Positions 11,081-21,292 of a stretch of DNA of 64,000 nt are shown here, in pieces (the stretch's first letter is position 1; every line of letters starts with the position of its first letter). This DNA comes from Carnegiea gigantea (taxonomy: Eukaryota > Streptophyta > Magnoliopsida > Caryophyllales > Cactaceae). Location: NCBI GenBank assembly GCA_029747015.1, contig JAKOGI010001992.1:56001-120000 (forward strand), in the 5' to 3' direction. A program made the position numbers and the translations under genes. The notes beneath the pieces are model-generated. The model searched no databases. It was not told where the DNA came from and saw only the letters and a list, made by a program, of their open reading frames with translations.

Positions 11081-14000
11081 AAAATCCTTTGGCCCCAATT
11101 TTGGTGCTTATAGAATCTGGCTTATATTTTTATGAAAATATTAGAAAATAAATTTGGGAATTACAACCCCTTAAGCTATATGAAGGGCAAATAGTTGACT
11201 TATAAAAAAAAATTGTTGGGTTATAAATGCTCGGTAGATACATTTACAATATGCAAACTCGTTGAGATGTAATGAACAACTAAATTTCAATGAGCAACCT
11301 TTCACAAAGAAAAATGGTAGTCAATTGCAATGTATTTGCTAAAATTATGCTAAACTAGATTTGTCGTATCATAGAAGATACATGTGTTATTATAGTTAGG
11401 GTTGAGAAGAAAAATCAAAACTGTATAATATAAGGAAACTAAAAAACCGATTTGAAAAATTAGTTAACACAGTCAATTTTCCTAAAAAATCAATTCAGTT
11501 AATAAATTAAAGTTGTTCATGGGTTCGGCCACGATAGAAGGACTTAGAAAAATCAGTTACCCAACTTTAACTGAATCAAACCAGACCATTTTCAGTAGCA
11601 TATAAATATATGGAACTTTAGTTTGTTAAAGATGGAAAGCCCTTTCTCTCTCTTTTCACCTGTGTTTCCATATCTATTGTCAACTACTAGCCTAGTTGCC
11701 CACTTCTAATGACCTTTGACAACAAATCTGAGCCTTTCCTATTGCATGCACTTAGCCTTTTTGATGATAGCATGATGTCTACTCTCGTATCGTGTTCTGC
11801 TCTTACTAGTGACAGTGTGACTGTTGGTGAAAAATGGCAACCTTATCCTTTTGTCACAACCATAACGATAAGCACCTTATCAATTTGGGTAGGTGAGGTA
11901 AAACACAAGTCAGGTTTATTTCGGTTTCGATGAAATATAGATTGGCTATATTTTAGGCTTGGGTAGAATACAGGTCATGTGTATTTCAGTTTTACAAGAT
12001 TTGGAGTTAACCCAATGGACTAAGGATGTCATTTTTTACCTTGTTTGATTTTGCTGATCAAGTCAGCTATAAATTGTCAAACTAATTAGATATCCTTTCA
12101 TCCTGTTAAAATTGTCAATCTTTAAAAAGTAGAAAAAGATTAAGGGAAAACATTTGATCCTTGTTTGTTTTGTTTAATTGATCTCAAAATTGTATATGCT
12201 TTTTTAAGAAGGGGAAAATAATAAATTCTTTAAAATTGTCGTATTGCATTATCCTTAACCAATTATGCACCCCAAAAAAATTAACCAATTACTATTTAAC
12301 TTTGTAAGACTCTAGTAATTACATACATGACGTCTAAGAAACAATTGCATTAAGGATTTTTGGATTACCTTGAACCCATTTACTTTTATCATACCACCAC
12401 TGATTTATATGGTGGTTGACTTGTTGAAGTAATGATGTGGACAATGGATTTAGCATATTTTATTTTTACATTTTTGTTTTTCAAGTAGACATAAACCCTA
12501 AAGGTCAATCAAATCTCTTTAATTCGGCAACTACATATGTTTAAAAAAACCACTCATGTCAAATCAACCACTACATAACTCGTTGGTAATATGGTAAAAG
12601 TAAATAGGGTAAAAGATGGAACTATTGGTGGCCAATAAAAAAGTTCGTATTAGCCTCTTCCAGTTATTCCGAAGGTTGTATCATTTGCATCCAAAAATCA
12701 TTACATTAACTATGTTTCTTTGATAAGCGTCTGTTGGATATCTTAAAATGAAATATTTGTCCCTATAAAAAATGAAATATTTGACAAATTTATTAGGATG
12801 GTCTAGATGGAGAATACGATAAAAACTAATAGTTATATCGTAGTCCCTGATTTACAATGCATTGTGCACCCCTATAGTGCAATTATCAAACTTAGGCTTC
12901 ATTAGAGATATTTAATTATTGACTTTGCCACATAATTTAAAGAAACAAATACTCTATGTTTAAAATACAAAAATTAGGGATCGGCTAAACTCAATGATTG
13001 AAAATATGAGTTATAAATTGGGAGAAAATGAAATTATATTATATAAAGAATTATGATTTCATATTAATTTCATACCAACGATGAATAATATTAGACCTAA
13101 TAATTAGTCTACTTCCTTTGCAACAATAACGAGGTGAAAGATTACACATCTGTAACATTAGCCTAATTTCGTAGTACTAAGATTAGACTATATTATATAA
13201 AGGACCTCCAAAGGAAGTGAAGGAATCACTGTATGGTAGATTTGAAACTATGATCTTGAAGATTTTCAATTTTGCATTGTCTTTCTTTTGTTAGTCAATT
13301 ACTGCTTACAAGTGTTGTTCGTCTACCCTGTCACTAGTCAAACTTGTGGAAACATAATAAAAATAGTAAAGGCCATCACCCAACCACAAAAAAATTTTAA
13401 TTTTTTGAATTGTAATTAGCCAAAGTAATTAAGATGGCTCCACGCTCTCCCTTCACCAACAAACTCACCTCTAGTCCATCTTCTTTACTTGTAATGCTGC
13501 TACTTTGGCTAAAACAAACTACCTAAAACCAGAGGCTTTTCTCTAACACCTCTAACAGTACCAAGTAAGATGTTGGAAAACCTTACTAAGTTTAATGCTT
13601 TAACACTAGTGATTCGCTTAGAGTTGAGAGGAGGAGAAAATGGATGAGAGAGACATCTGAGAGGAAGATAACTCACCTTTGAAATAGCAATCAGAAAATT
13701 CAATCAATAAGATTTTGTTAGAGTGAGAAAATGGAATCCTCAAATTCAAGCCTTGGAGAAGAGTAAATTGGAGGATCGTAAGAGGGAGGGTAGAAGAGGA
13801 CCGAGCAACGGGAATTACAGGTGAGAGAGGAAAATGTTGAGCAAAAGGACGAGAGAGGCCCAATGCTTGAGGTTCTTTTAGGGTTTTCTCACATAAAGCC
13901 CAAACATGAAGCCCGATAGATTTGATTCTTTCCCTCCACTTACTAGCAACACACAACATAAAAATTAAACGACTGACTTGTTTAGTTGACCCTAACTGAC

Positions 14001-14639
14001 TCAATTGAACTTGAAATTTTTTTTAGCTTTTTTTGCCTGGGAGATTTTATGTTTTGATTCACAATTTCATGTACAAACCCGTAAATTTTGGGGTGGCTCC
14101 GGTTGGGTTTTCTGGTTGAGTCAGTTTTTACCAGTCTAATGATGACTAGTTCCTTCCTTTGTGTTTGCTTGTCCTTGAAATCAAGTGAAGTTTAGAGCAC
14201 TTAATAGTAACTAAATTGAAAAGTTCATACACCACATTAGAAACAACTAACTAGTTATTTTGGTTCCATTATGGGACGTATTCTTCCTGTTCTAAATATT
14301 TTTGTTAGCAAAAAAATTGGTTTATAACAAATGTCAGGTCAGGTATAATTTTTTTTTTAAGAACCGAAAAATAGGTTAACCTCTAATGATCCTTCAAATT
14401 AGTACCATGATTAGCTAACAACTTACAAATCATATAACCTTAGCAATGGTGTATCAAACCTTGTGATGTTTAATCTCACTAGAGGACTTGAACATAATGA
14501 GTTGCTTCTTGGATCACCAAGTAATGAGGTTAGGGCCAAAGCACATAACTTAGCGAGTGGAGTCCTGTCAAGAGTCCTTACAGCTTGCCTAATGCATTGG
14601 AGTAAAATAAGATGAAAGAATATAGAGAAGGGTAAAGGT
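11081..14639. other. AT-rich unassigned region
   Basis: No recognisable gene. Around 11,430-11,600 there are repeated AACCG, AGTTAAC and TTAACTGAATC motifs similar to the inside of the hAT element at 57.4 kb, which suggests a decayed relative. A related GTTGGGTTTTCTGGTTGAGTC stretch lies near 14,100. The minus-strand frame at 13,618-14,004 (128 codons) is serine- and leucine-rich and resembles no family I know. Confidence 0.35.
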
Positions 14640-15345
14640 ACAAACCAAGGGGCAATAGTTTCTTGTAGGTACCTAAAAATACGCTTAATAGCATGGAAGT
14701 GAATTGTGTAGACAACATGTTGCAAGAACGAAACTACATGAATTGTGTAACCTATATTTGGTTACATCATGGAAAATACTACAACGCACTAGACATACTC
14801 CTATACTAAGAGGGATCTAGCAATAGTTCACCATCTGTAACGGATAAAATAGTTTGTGGAGTAGAAGGTATTCTCACGTTCATAGGCTTACAACTAAAAG
14901 TTATGCAAAGGTCAACAATTTACTTATGTTGTAAAAGAAACAAACTAGACCATTTCAAACTACTTTGATGCCAAGACACTAATTAGAATTGCTAAGATCC
15001 TTCATGGTTAATTGCTTATAAAGAAGTGCAATAAAGGCATCCAAAAGAAAATACATATTACTTATTAGAATTATGTCATCTACTTAAAGAATAAGTATCA
15101 AAGTAGGAGGCTCGGTGTGTAGACAAATATGGACATATTAAGATTCCTACAAACAAAACAAAGAGACATGAGAAAGGATCCTAATCATTGAAAGCATTCT
15201 TAAGGATCTTGCTTCGGACCATAAATAATATTTTCAAGTTTACAAACAAATTAAGGTTTATCTAGTTGAACCAATGATTTTTCATAAAAACTCCTCAATT
15301 AGATTCCTATGTAAGAAAGCAGTCTTCACATTGAACTAAAGAATA
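14640..15345 (-). pseudogene. Ty1/Copia reverse transcriptase remnant
   Basis: The minus strand carries Copia polymerase blocks in the right order but in several frames. NVKTAFLH near 15,320 is followed by FVCKLENIIYGPKQDP near 15,230-15,270, MSIFVYTPS near 15,110, then FKXMTXF where the active-site aspartates should be. TMKDLxxF-like sequence follows near 15,000, and the end is HFHAIKRIFRYLQETIA at 14,655-14,710. Multiple stops are present and the YVDD-type catalytic motif is destroyed. Integrase, gag and LTRs were not recognised nearby, so this is an isolated fossil. Confidence 0.75.
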
Positions 15346-15699
15346 GGCCAATCAAAAGAAACGATTGCAAAATAAATGAATAAATAAATGAAAAATAGAT
15401 CACTTAACAATTAGGTTAACTGTTTTCATAATAATTGATAACTTTTTGTTAGTTACATTTTGAGGAATCAAATGAGCCAAGTGTTACTCAATTGAACCTT
15501 AGACTGGTACTTTAGTTTGTAAAGCCATTCATTCCCAACAAAACTCTAACTAAACATGGAGGAAACTAAATCCCAAATATCATTGGCAGGTAAAATATTT
15601 TACTTCTCAATTATAACTTCTCTTCAATTTGAATGTTTAATATCTTGGAAAAAGTAGTTGTTCCAACTTCAGCGAAAGAGGTAAATAATGACAATATTC
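15346..15699. other. Unassigned
   Basis: Noncoding sequence between the Copia fossil and dispersed repeat copy B. It may be the decayed upstream part of the Copia polyprotein. No motif is clear. Confidence 0.3.
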
Positions 15700-18010
15700 A
15701 CTGGGACTTTATTGAGGTTAGACTACTTAGATCTTACAATAGAACAAGGCTGGCTTGAAATTAGGGCTTGTCTACTAGGCTAGGTAAAACCCCTAAGCAT
15801 TAAAGGGGATAACATAATGATAAAGCCTATAAAGGTGTGGGCTTAAAGCCCATTGCAAGGGTCAGGTTTAGCACAAGAAAAGGGGAATAATGGGACTCAA
15901 CAAACACATTATGATATGCTAAAATGTTGTCGATGAATGGTTATAAGGTAGGCCTAGGGCTCCCTGAGGCTCAATTACCATTTTGTTTCAAAAGGTGCAT
16001 TGAGTGGCCTTCCAACCGACTATTCTGTAGAGCTATGCAGTTAGATGCATTAGAGCTTTAGGTTAGAGTTGTCGGCACATATTAAAGGTAATGTGCAAAT
16101 TCCTATATTTATTAAAATACCTGTTTTCTTTTATCAAACAAGACCTCAAATCAAAGGGACAACCGTGGGACATTCCGGCCATAGGATTTGGTTTTCAAGA
16201 AAGGAGAATAGTCTTGTTTATAGGATCACAGTCCCCCTCATCCCAATGAGGGATTAATAAGAACGACAACATTGATATCGAGTTTATAGGTGAAGGTATG
16301 GCTCAATGAATGGTGGAGACCATCTTGGATTGCTCACTTCACAGCAATCTCTACTAGAAATGAAGGTATTGATCCCTTAAATTTCCTAGTTCCATATAAG
16401 AGACATTTGTCATGAATTCATGGTTTTATTTATTAGATAATGAGCAAGAAAATATTTTTGGTGGCCACTTGTTTAGACAAGCCATTTTATGAAGAGAGCA
16501 AATGTACAAGACAGTGGTAAATTTAGTTTTCAATTGATTATGAACATAGGCTTGTAGGTGTGCCAAATGACATAAATGATTAGCAAAAGAATCCTGGAGG
16601 ATCAAATGAAAACATAATAACAAGTAAGAAAAGTGATAGAATGCAACAAAATACAACCTAATTAACTTCTTTTTTCAATAACCCTCAAGAGCTACCTTGA
16701 TTTAAGTCATTGGCAAAGTGATGATCCTGGATTCCTTCCTCCCAAGTATGTTAGGGTGGTATGGAAACTAGTCTAAGTAGAGATTCTTTACAAAAGCTTG
16801 AGTAGAAAGTTGGGCAAAGTTTTGTTACTGAAAATTTATTTGAGGAGAACAAAGGAAGGAAGAAAGAAGTCAAGGGAGAAGGGTTGTCTCTCTAACTCTG
16901 AGGGGGGTTGTATATGTGTGTGAAAATGAAGGGGAAGACCCATATTTATAATGAAGGAGAGTTACTTGACTAAGCTAAAAATGCCACTAAGATGAAGTCA
17001 AATCAAATAAAATAAAATCAATCAAAATCATTTTATCAATCAAAATCGTTTTGCCTCAAATTATGGGTTGCTTAGGTGGCTAATTAAGTCAACCATACCA
17101 AACTTGGATCAGTCGTGCAAGGCATGCATAGTAGAAGTCATAGATGCATAAATTATGCTGCTAAACTTGTCAGTGTGAAAGGGTCAAATTGCTTAGTCCA
17201 TTACTTTCTTGTCCAATGTCTAACAAATGCAACTCTTTTTTTTATTAGAAAGCTTATTGCATGTAGTTTCTAGTTGATCATGTTTCATGGTTTTTGCATT
17301 AGCTTGAAAAGTCTTATAAATAAAAGAGCCAAGTGGAGTTCATTCTCCATATGTCTCATTATCTGACACGTAATTTTTGCATTATTGATTGGAATTGTGT
17401 TTATAAATTTATCATTGGAAAGCTTTGATAAGGAATGAGGTCACATAGACTCAAATATACTTTGACACAATTATGGGATTAAAATAAGATACAAATCATA
17501 AGAAGGCACTAATAGCATGTATCTGGGCCATGCAACAACTGCTGGGTATTCAAAGCTTACCGCTGGGCCTTAGTAGCATTTATGATCATGGCACCACCTT
17601 GCACATTAGGCAACTCTATGCTATGATGTTAATAATTAATTGGCATATTTTTGAATAGACTAACGTAAGGTGGTGTGCTACCTCACAAGTCTTGCACCTA
17701 CTATGTGATGCTCTAGGTCATGGGTTCAAGCCCTCATGCAGGCAAATTGCTCTAAGATTAAGTTGTTTCCTTTTAAATTTTATTTGAAATGTTTTTGAGC
17801 TTTTTCAAGAGTTTAAATGGGAAAATAACTCTTTTGTTGATAGAGGAATATTTTTATATAGGCTCGTACTTAAGAACTCAAGTAAAGTATTGTTTACCCT
17901 TGGTGCATTAAGTAGTCGTTAACAACGAGCAGCAATACACATACACACAAACAGTTGGATAGTTTGAATCTCACGAACGCAGTTTCGGTGTTTAAAAGAG
18001 CCTCTACTTT
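15700..18010. repeat. Dispersed repeat family, copy B
   Basis: Homologous to copy A in the same orientation. It has GGTGCATTGAGTGGC near 15,995, a TGCATTAGAGCTTTAGG block near 16,045 and 'CAATCTCTACTAGAAATGAA' near 16,345. Further right are 'GGGCAAAGTTTTGTTACTG' near 16,813 and a tail with GTCATGGGTTCAAGCCCTC near 17,720. A TATTTATAAT box near 16,953 follows a pyrimidine-rich run and would fit an LTR promoter. The copy is longer than A in places, through small insertions. No intact coding sequence lies inside. Confidence 0.58.
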
Positions 18011-18465
18011 GCATGACATTGCTCAAACAAAGGGCAAAGTATTTAATATCATGAAAGATGAATGCAAATGCAAGAGTCAACAAAAGTGGGCCCACATGTA
18101 CAAAAATTTATTTTCAGAGTCTTGAGGGTATCCATGCCCATAAAAATGTAACTCTCGGTTTAAAGGTTCCACACCTTAAAACATTTGGGCCTACACCATT
18201 AAAATATCTTGGGGCATGATGGTCCTACACTCGTAAAATATTTTGCGGAAAATAACTAGGTTCAAAAGGCATTTAGCCCCCAATGCAAGGGATCATGAAT
18301 GCCATGCAGTAAAAGAATAGGGATATATGTAAATGGAGGTCAATTCAGTCCCTATGGCCTCGAGATGACAAAGCCCTAAATGTGTGTATGTGTGCATCTA
18401 TGCATACGCGCTTGCTAAAAGTCTCATCTGCTGGACCAACCACTAACAACTAAAGTGAAATGGAA
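18011..18465. other. Unassigned lead-in to minisatellite
   Basis: Noncoding. Short phrases such as AAAATATTT and CCTACAC recur every 40-50 bases between 18,150 and 18,260, suggesting a very decayed tandem repeat that grades into the array starting at 18,466. Confidence 0.3.
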
Positions 18466-19250
18466 GTCCACCTAGGGTCTTATCTAGAAGATCAGCTGCT
18501 TATGGATAAGACAAAAGAAAGTCCACCTAAGGTCACCCATATATGACCATCCACCTATGATTAAGAGAAAGAGAAAAGCTCCACCTACAGTCTCCTACAA
18601 GACTAACCTCCTATAGCTAAGACAAAAGGAAAGTGCCCATCTAGGGTCTCCTATGAAACTAGCCTCCTACTGTTAAGACAAAGGGAAAGGTCTACATAGG
18701 GTCTTTCTTATAGGACCAACCTCCTATCGTTAAGACAAAATAAAGAGTGCACCTATGGTCTCTCATACAAGATCGACCTCCTATGGCTAGGACAAAGGAG
18801 AAGATCCACTCAAGGTCCCTCCTACAAAACCAACCTCATACAGCTAAAATAAAAGGAAAGGTCTGCCTAGCATCTCCCCTATAACACAAACTTCCGACAA
18901 CTATGACAAAAGGGAATTGTCCACCTAGGGTCTCTTATAAGGCTAGTGTCCTACAGTTATGACAAAAGGAAAGGTTCACCTAGTGTCTCTCCTATAATAC
19001 CAACCTTCTCCAACTAGGACAAAGGAAAGGGTCCACCTAGGGTCCCTTTCAAAAGACCAACCTTCTATGGATAGGACATAAGGGAAGTGTCTATTTAGGG
19101 TATTTTAGAAGAACAGCCTCTTACAGTTAGGATGAAAGGAAGAGTCAACCTAGGATCTCTCCCATAAAACTAACCTCCTACTACTAGGACAAAAGTAAGT
19201 CCACCTAGGGTCTCCCCTATAAGACCAACTTTCTATAATTAGGGCAAGTG
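18466..19250 (+). repeat. Minisatellite, about 14 units of 55-58 bp
   Basis: Consecutive units follow the pattern GTCCACCTAGGGTCTC, then TATAAGACCAACCTCCTA, then AGCTAGGACAAAAGGAAA. I count 14 units from 18,466 to about 19,250, each 53-58 bases, with substitutions and small indels in each copy. No open frame runs through the array. Tandem repeats of this kind occur in untranslated regions of large Tat/Ogre-type gypsy elements, but ownership here is inferred from the neighbouring repeat B. Confidence 0.85.
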
Positions 19251-19770
19251 TTCCTGCTATGTACAGACAGAAAAAGGAGATTACTACCACTTACACTGTG
19301 AAAAGGAATGAATAGTCACCTTTTGCTGCCTACACTAGGAAACGGAATGAATAGTCACCTATAACTAAGAAAACTTGATTTCTTGCCGCCTACAACCAGG
19401 AAGAGGGAAGTAGAGCCACCCATGACTAGGATGAGAAGCTGTCTAACCAATTGAAACTAAGGATAAAAGATTCTGACCATCTACAATCAGGGATAAAAAA
19501 AAATCTAGTCTTCTATGATTAGAAAAAAGAGTTATGGCCATCTAAGGTAAGGAAATGACGGTCTGGCAACCCACGACTAGACAAGGAAAGGTCTAAGAAT
19601 GGGATGAGAATTTTAGCCACCTACTACTTGGAGAGGATGCTTTCACCCACCTATAGTTAAGATGAAGAACAATATAGCCTCCTAAGACTAAGATGAAAGG
19701 ATGTCTAACATAGAAAAGATCTTCTACCTAAGGATGAGGAATAATTTAGCCTCCCATGACTAAGAACCAA
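19251..19770 (+). repeat. Degenerate extension of the minisatellite, 35-45 bp units
   Basis: After the main array, shorter and more variable units continue. They contain phrases such as CCACCTATGACTAGGATGA, GCCTCCTAAGACTAAGATGA and GCCTCCCATGACTAAG. Unit length falls to about 40 bases. Shared words (CACCTA, GACTAGGA) indicate origin from the same progenitor as the 55-58 bp units. Confidence 0.65.
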
Positions 19771-20040
19771 GGTGTAGAACCAGCTTTATTCGATTTTAGG
19801 TGTGGACACTTGAAAATCTCCACAGACTCAAACCGAGCACATATCGTATGTTATATGTATAACAACATGATGATAATACTTATTTTTCCTCACCAGTCGT
19901 ATAGAGACATTTCTAAGTTCGTTGAAATGATTTCTCACATAAAATAATTATAAACTTTATTTCAAAAGCATCTCTTACTTTCTCATCTATTAAAGTTCGA
20001 AAATGCTACAATCAAATTAATTAGGTCAAAAAACTTTTTC
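19771..20040. other. Unassigned
   Basis: Noncoding AT-rich sequence. A 63-codon open frame (19,756-19,947) starts inside the repeat and has no recognisable similarity. Confidence 0.3.
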
Positions 20041-20049
20041 TTCATGGAC

Positions 20050-20150
20050 ATTGCGAGAGTGGGGCTCGAACTCGAGATCTTGTGGTTGTAATAGTAGGGG
20101 ATAGATCTAGTGTCTTTCTTATTATAGGACTCCACCAATCAAAAAATATT
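20050..20150 (-). repeat. tRNA-like (SINE-type) fragment
   Basis: On the minus strand, GAGTTCGAGCCCC (from 20,063-20,075) matches a pol III B box. About 55 bases upstream on that strand lies GGTGGAGTCCTATAATAAG, a weak candidate A-box region. The sequence does not fold into a clear cloverleaf and no poly-A tail or target duplication is visible. It may instead be part of a larger repeat. Confidence 0.35.
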
Positions 20151-20179
20151 TAACCTGAAGCAAGCCTAAGCCTAGCAGC

Positions 20180-20302
20180 CACTACAAGAAATAGTCTAGG
20201 GGGTAGAATTTTTTCTGCTATCTAGACCTAGCAGCACTAAGATAGCTGAGTGACACTACTAGGTTTTAGTGGTAGGCCACTAGATTCCAATGGCAGGCTG
20301 CT
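20180..20302 (+). mobile_element. Possible CACTA-transposon terminus
   Basis: CACTACAAGAAA at 20,180-20,191 is the canonical start of plant CACTA (En/Spm) transposons. The next 110 bases contain several short direct and inverted motifs (CTAGCAGC, GGTAGGCCACTAG, GGCAGGCTGCTAGC), as in CACTA subterminal regions. No matching inverted end TTTCTTGTAGTG was found, so this would be an isolated end. Confidence 0.35.
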
Positions 20303-20979
20303 AGCAGTGGTGGATCCAGCGTGGGGGCAATGGAGTCTACCGACACCCTTCCCAAAAAAAGTTTAATATGCGGCCAAAAAAAAGGTTTAGTATAAATAAA
20401 AAATAAGCCAATTAGCTACACGGAAATTCTAGTAGCCCACTTGTTGAAGTAGTCAGTGTGTCTTTCTCTAGTGTTGCGAGGTCATGGATTCAGATCCTTT
20501 TCTTCACATTTCCATTGCTTTAATTTTTTTTAATTCTCTACATTTTTACAACTCACAAACTCAAAGCAAATAATTAGCCCATACCCCTCATTCGATTAAT
20601 TTGTTGGTTAATTTTGAAATTCTTATTTGATCCTTGAATTTGTTGGTTTTGTTTTTCTTATTTAATTTGTGAGTTCGTTTACCAATTTCAATTGCAATTT
20701 TTTTTGATTTTGGGATTTAATTTCAGTTATGGGTCAAAATGCTTAATTTGCTTTTTTTGTTTAATTTGTGAGTTTATTTGCGAACTTCAATTCCAAATTT
20801 GCTAAGATTGTGGGTTTAATCAATTCTAAGTCAAAATGCTTAATTTGCTTTTCTTGTTTAATTTGTGAGTTTGTTTGCAAATTTTTATTCCAAATTTGTT
20901 TAATTTGTCGTTTAATTCTAGGTCAAAATGTGTAAATATTTTTGATTCTCCTCCCTAAAATTCCTGGCTTTGCTATCCA
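20303..20979. mobile_element. Possible non-autonomous TIR element
   Basis: The left end GTGGTGGATCCAGCGTGGGG and the reverse complement of the right end (ATAGCAAAGCCAGGAATTTT, from about 20,960-20,979) are partly similar. They resemble the GTGGCGGAGCCAGG-type ends common in plant genomes. A tRNA-like stretch (B-box-like GGATTCAGATCC near 20,488) and a three-copy tandem repeat lie inside. No target duplication could be assigned. Confidence 0.3.
20661..20935 (+). repeat. Tandem repeat, three units of about 98 bp
   Basis: TTTAATTTGTGAGTT starts at 20,661, 20,760 and 20,857. Each is followed by a TTCAATTCCAAATTTG-type phrase, and the unit ends in GGTCAAAATG or AGTCAAAATGC. The third unit is shorter. 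The sequence is AT-rich and noncoding. Confidence 0.75.
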
Positions 20980-21287
20980 TATTGTTTCCCATGTAGCTTG
21001 AGGTGGTTGGGAAGATCCTCAAGATGTTTTCTTAGTATGTTTTTATGGAATAGAATTCCTATTTAAGCTACAAAACCTAGATCGGTTTATTCACTCTCTT
21101 CCACTATAAGAAGAGTCCCTCCTCTTCCCTCAAAGCACACATGCACAGACACACATGAAAAATTCCTTACCAGGGTGGTCAGCATTCCTCCAGCCTTCTT
21201 TCCCCTATTTATCTTGCTCTGGGTAATAATCTTTGCTAGGAGTAAAGGCCTTTCCTCTAACAAATTCTTCGCTAATTCCTCTTCTTT
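20980..21287. other. Athila target region, LTR-like
   Basis: This holds CACTATAAGAAGAGTCCCTC near 21,101, which looks like a TATA box, followed by pyrimidine-rich sequence and TCTAACA near 21,256. It resembles the promoter half of an older LTR into which the Athila element inserted. The flank resumes at 32,543. No partner LTR was found. Confidence 0.3.
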
Positions 21288-21292
21288 CTTCC
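21288..21292. repeat. Target-site duplication CTTCC, left copy
   Basis: CTTCC directly precedes the left LTR and is repeated directly after the right LTR at 32,543-32,547. Five bases is the usual length for gypsy integrases. Confidence 0.9.

Noticed and set aside
13618..14004. 128-codon minus frame
   Set aside because: No recognisable domain, low-complexity Ser/Leu content, and set in repeat-like sequence.
18466..19250. CRISPR-like array
   Set aside because: Units are variable throughout with no constant repeat and unique spacer alternation, and the sequence is plant.
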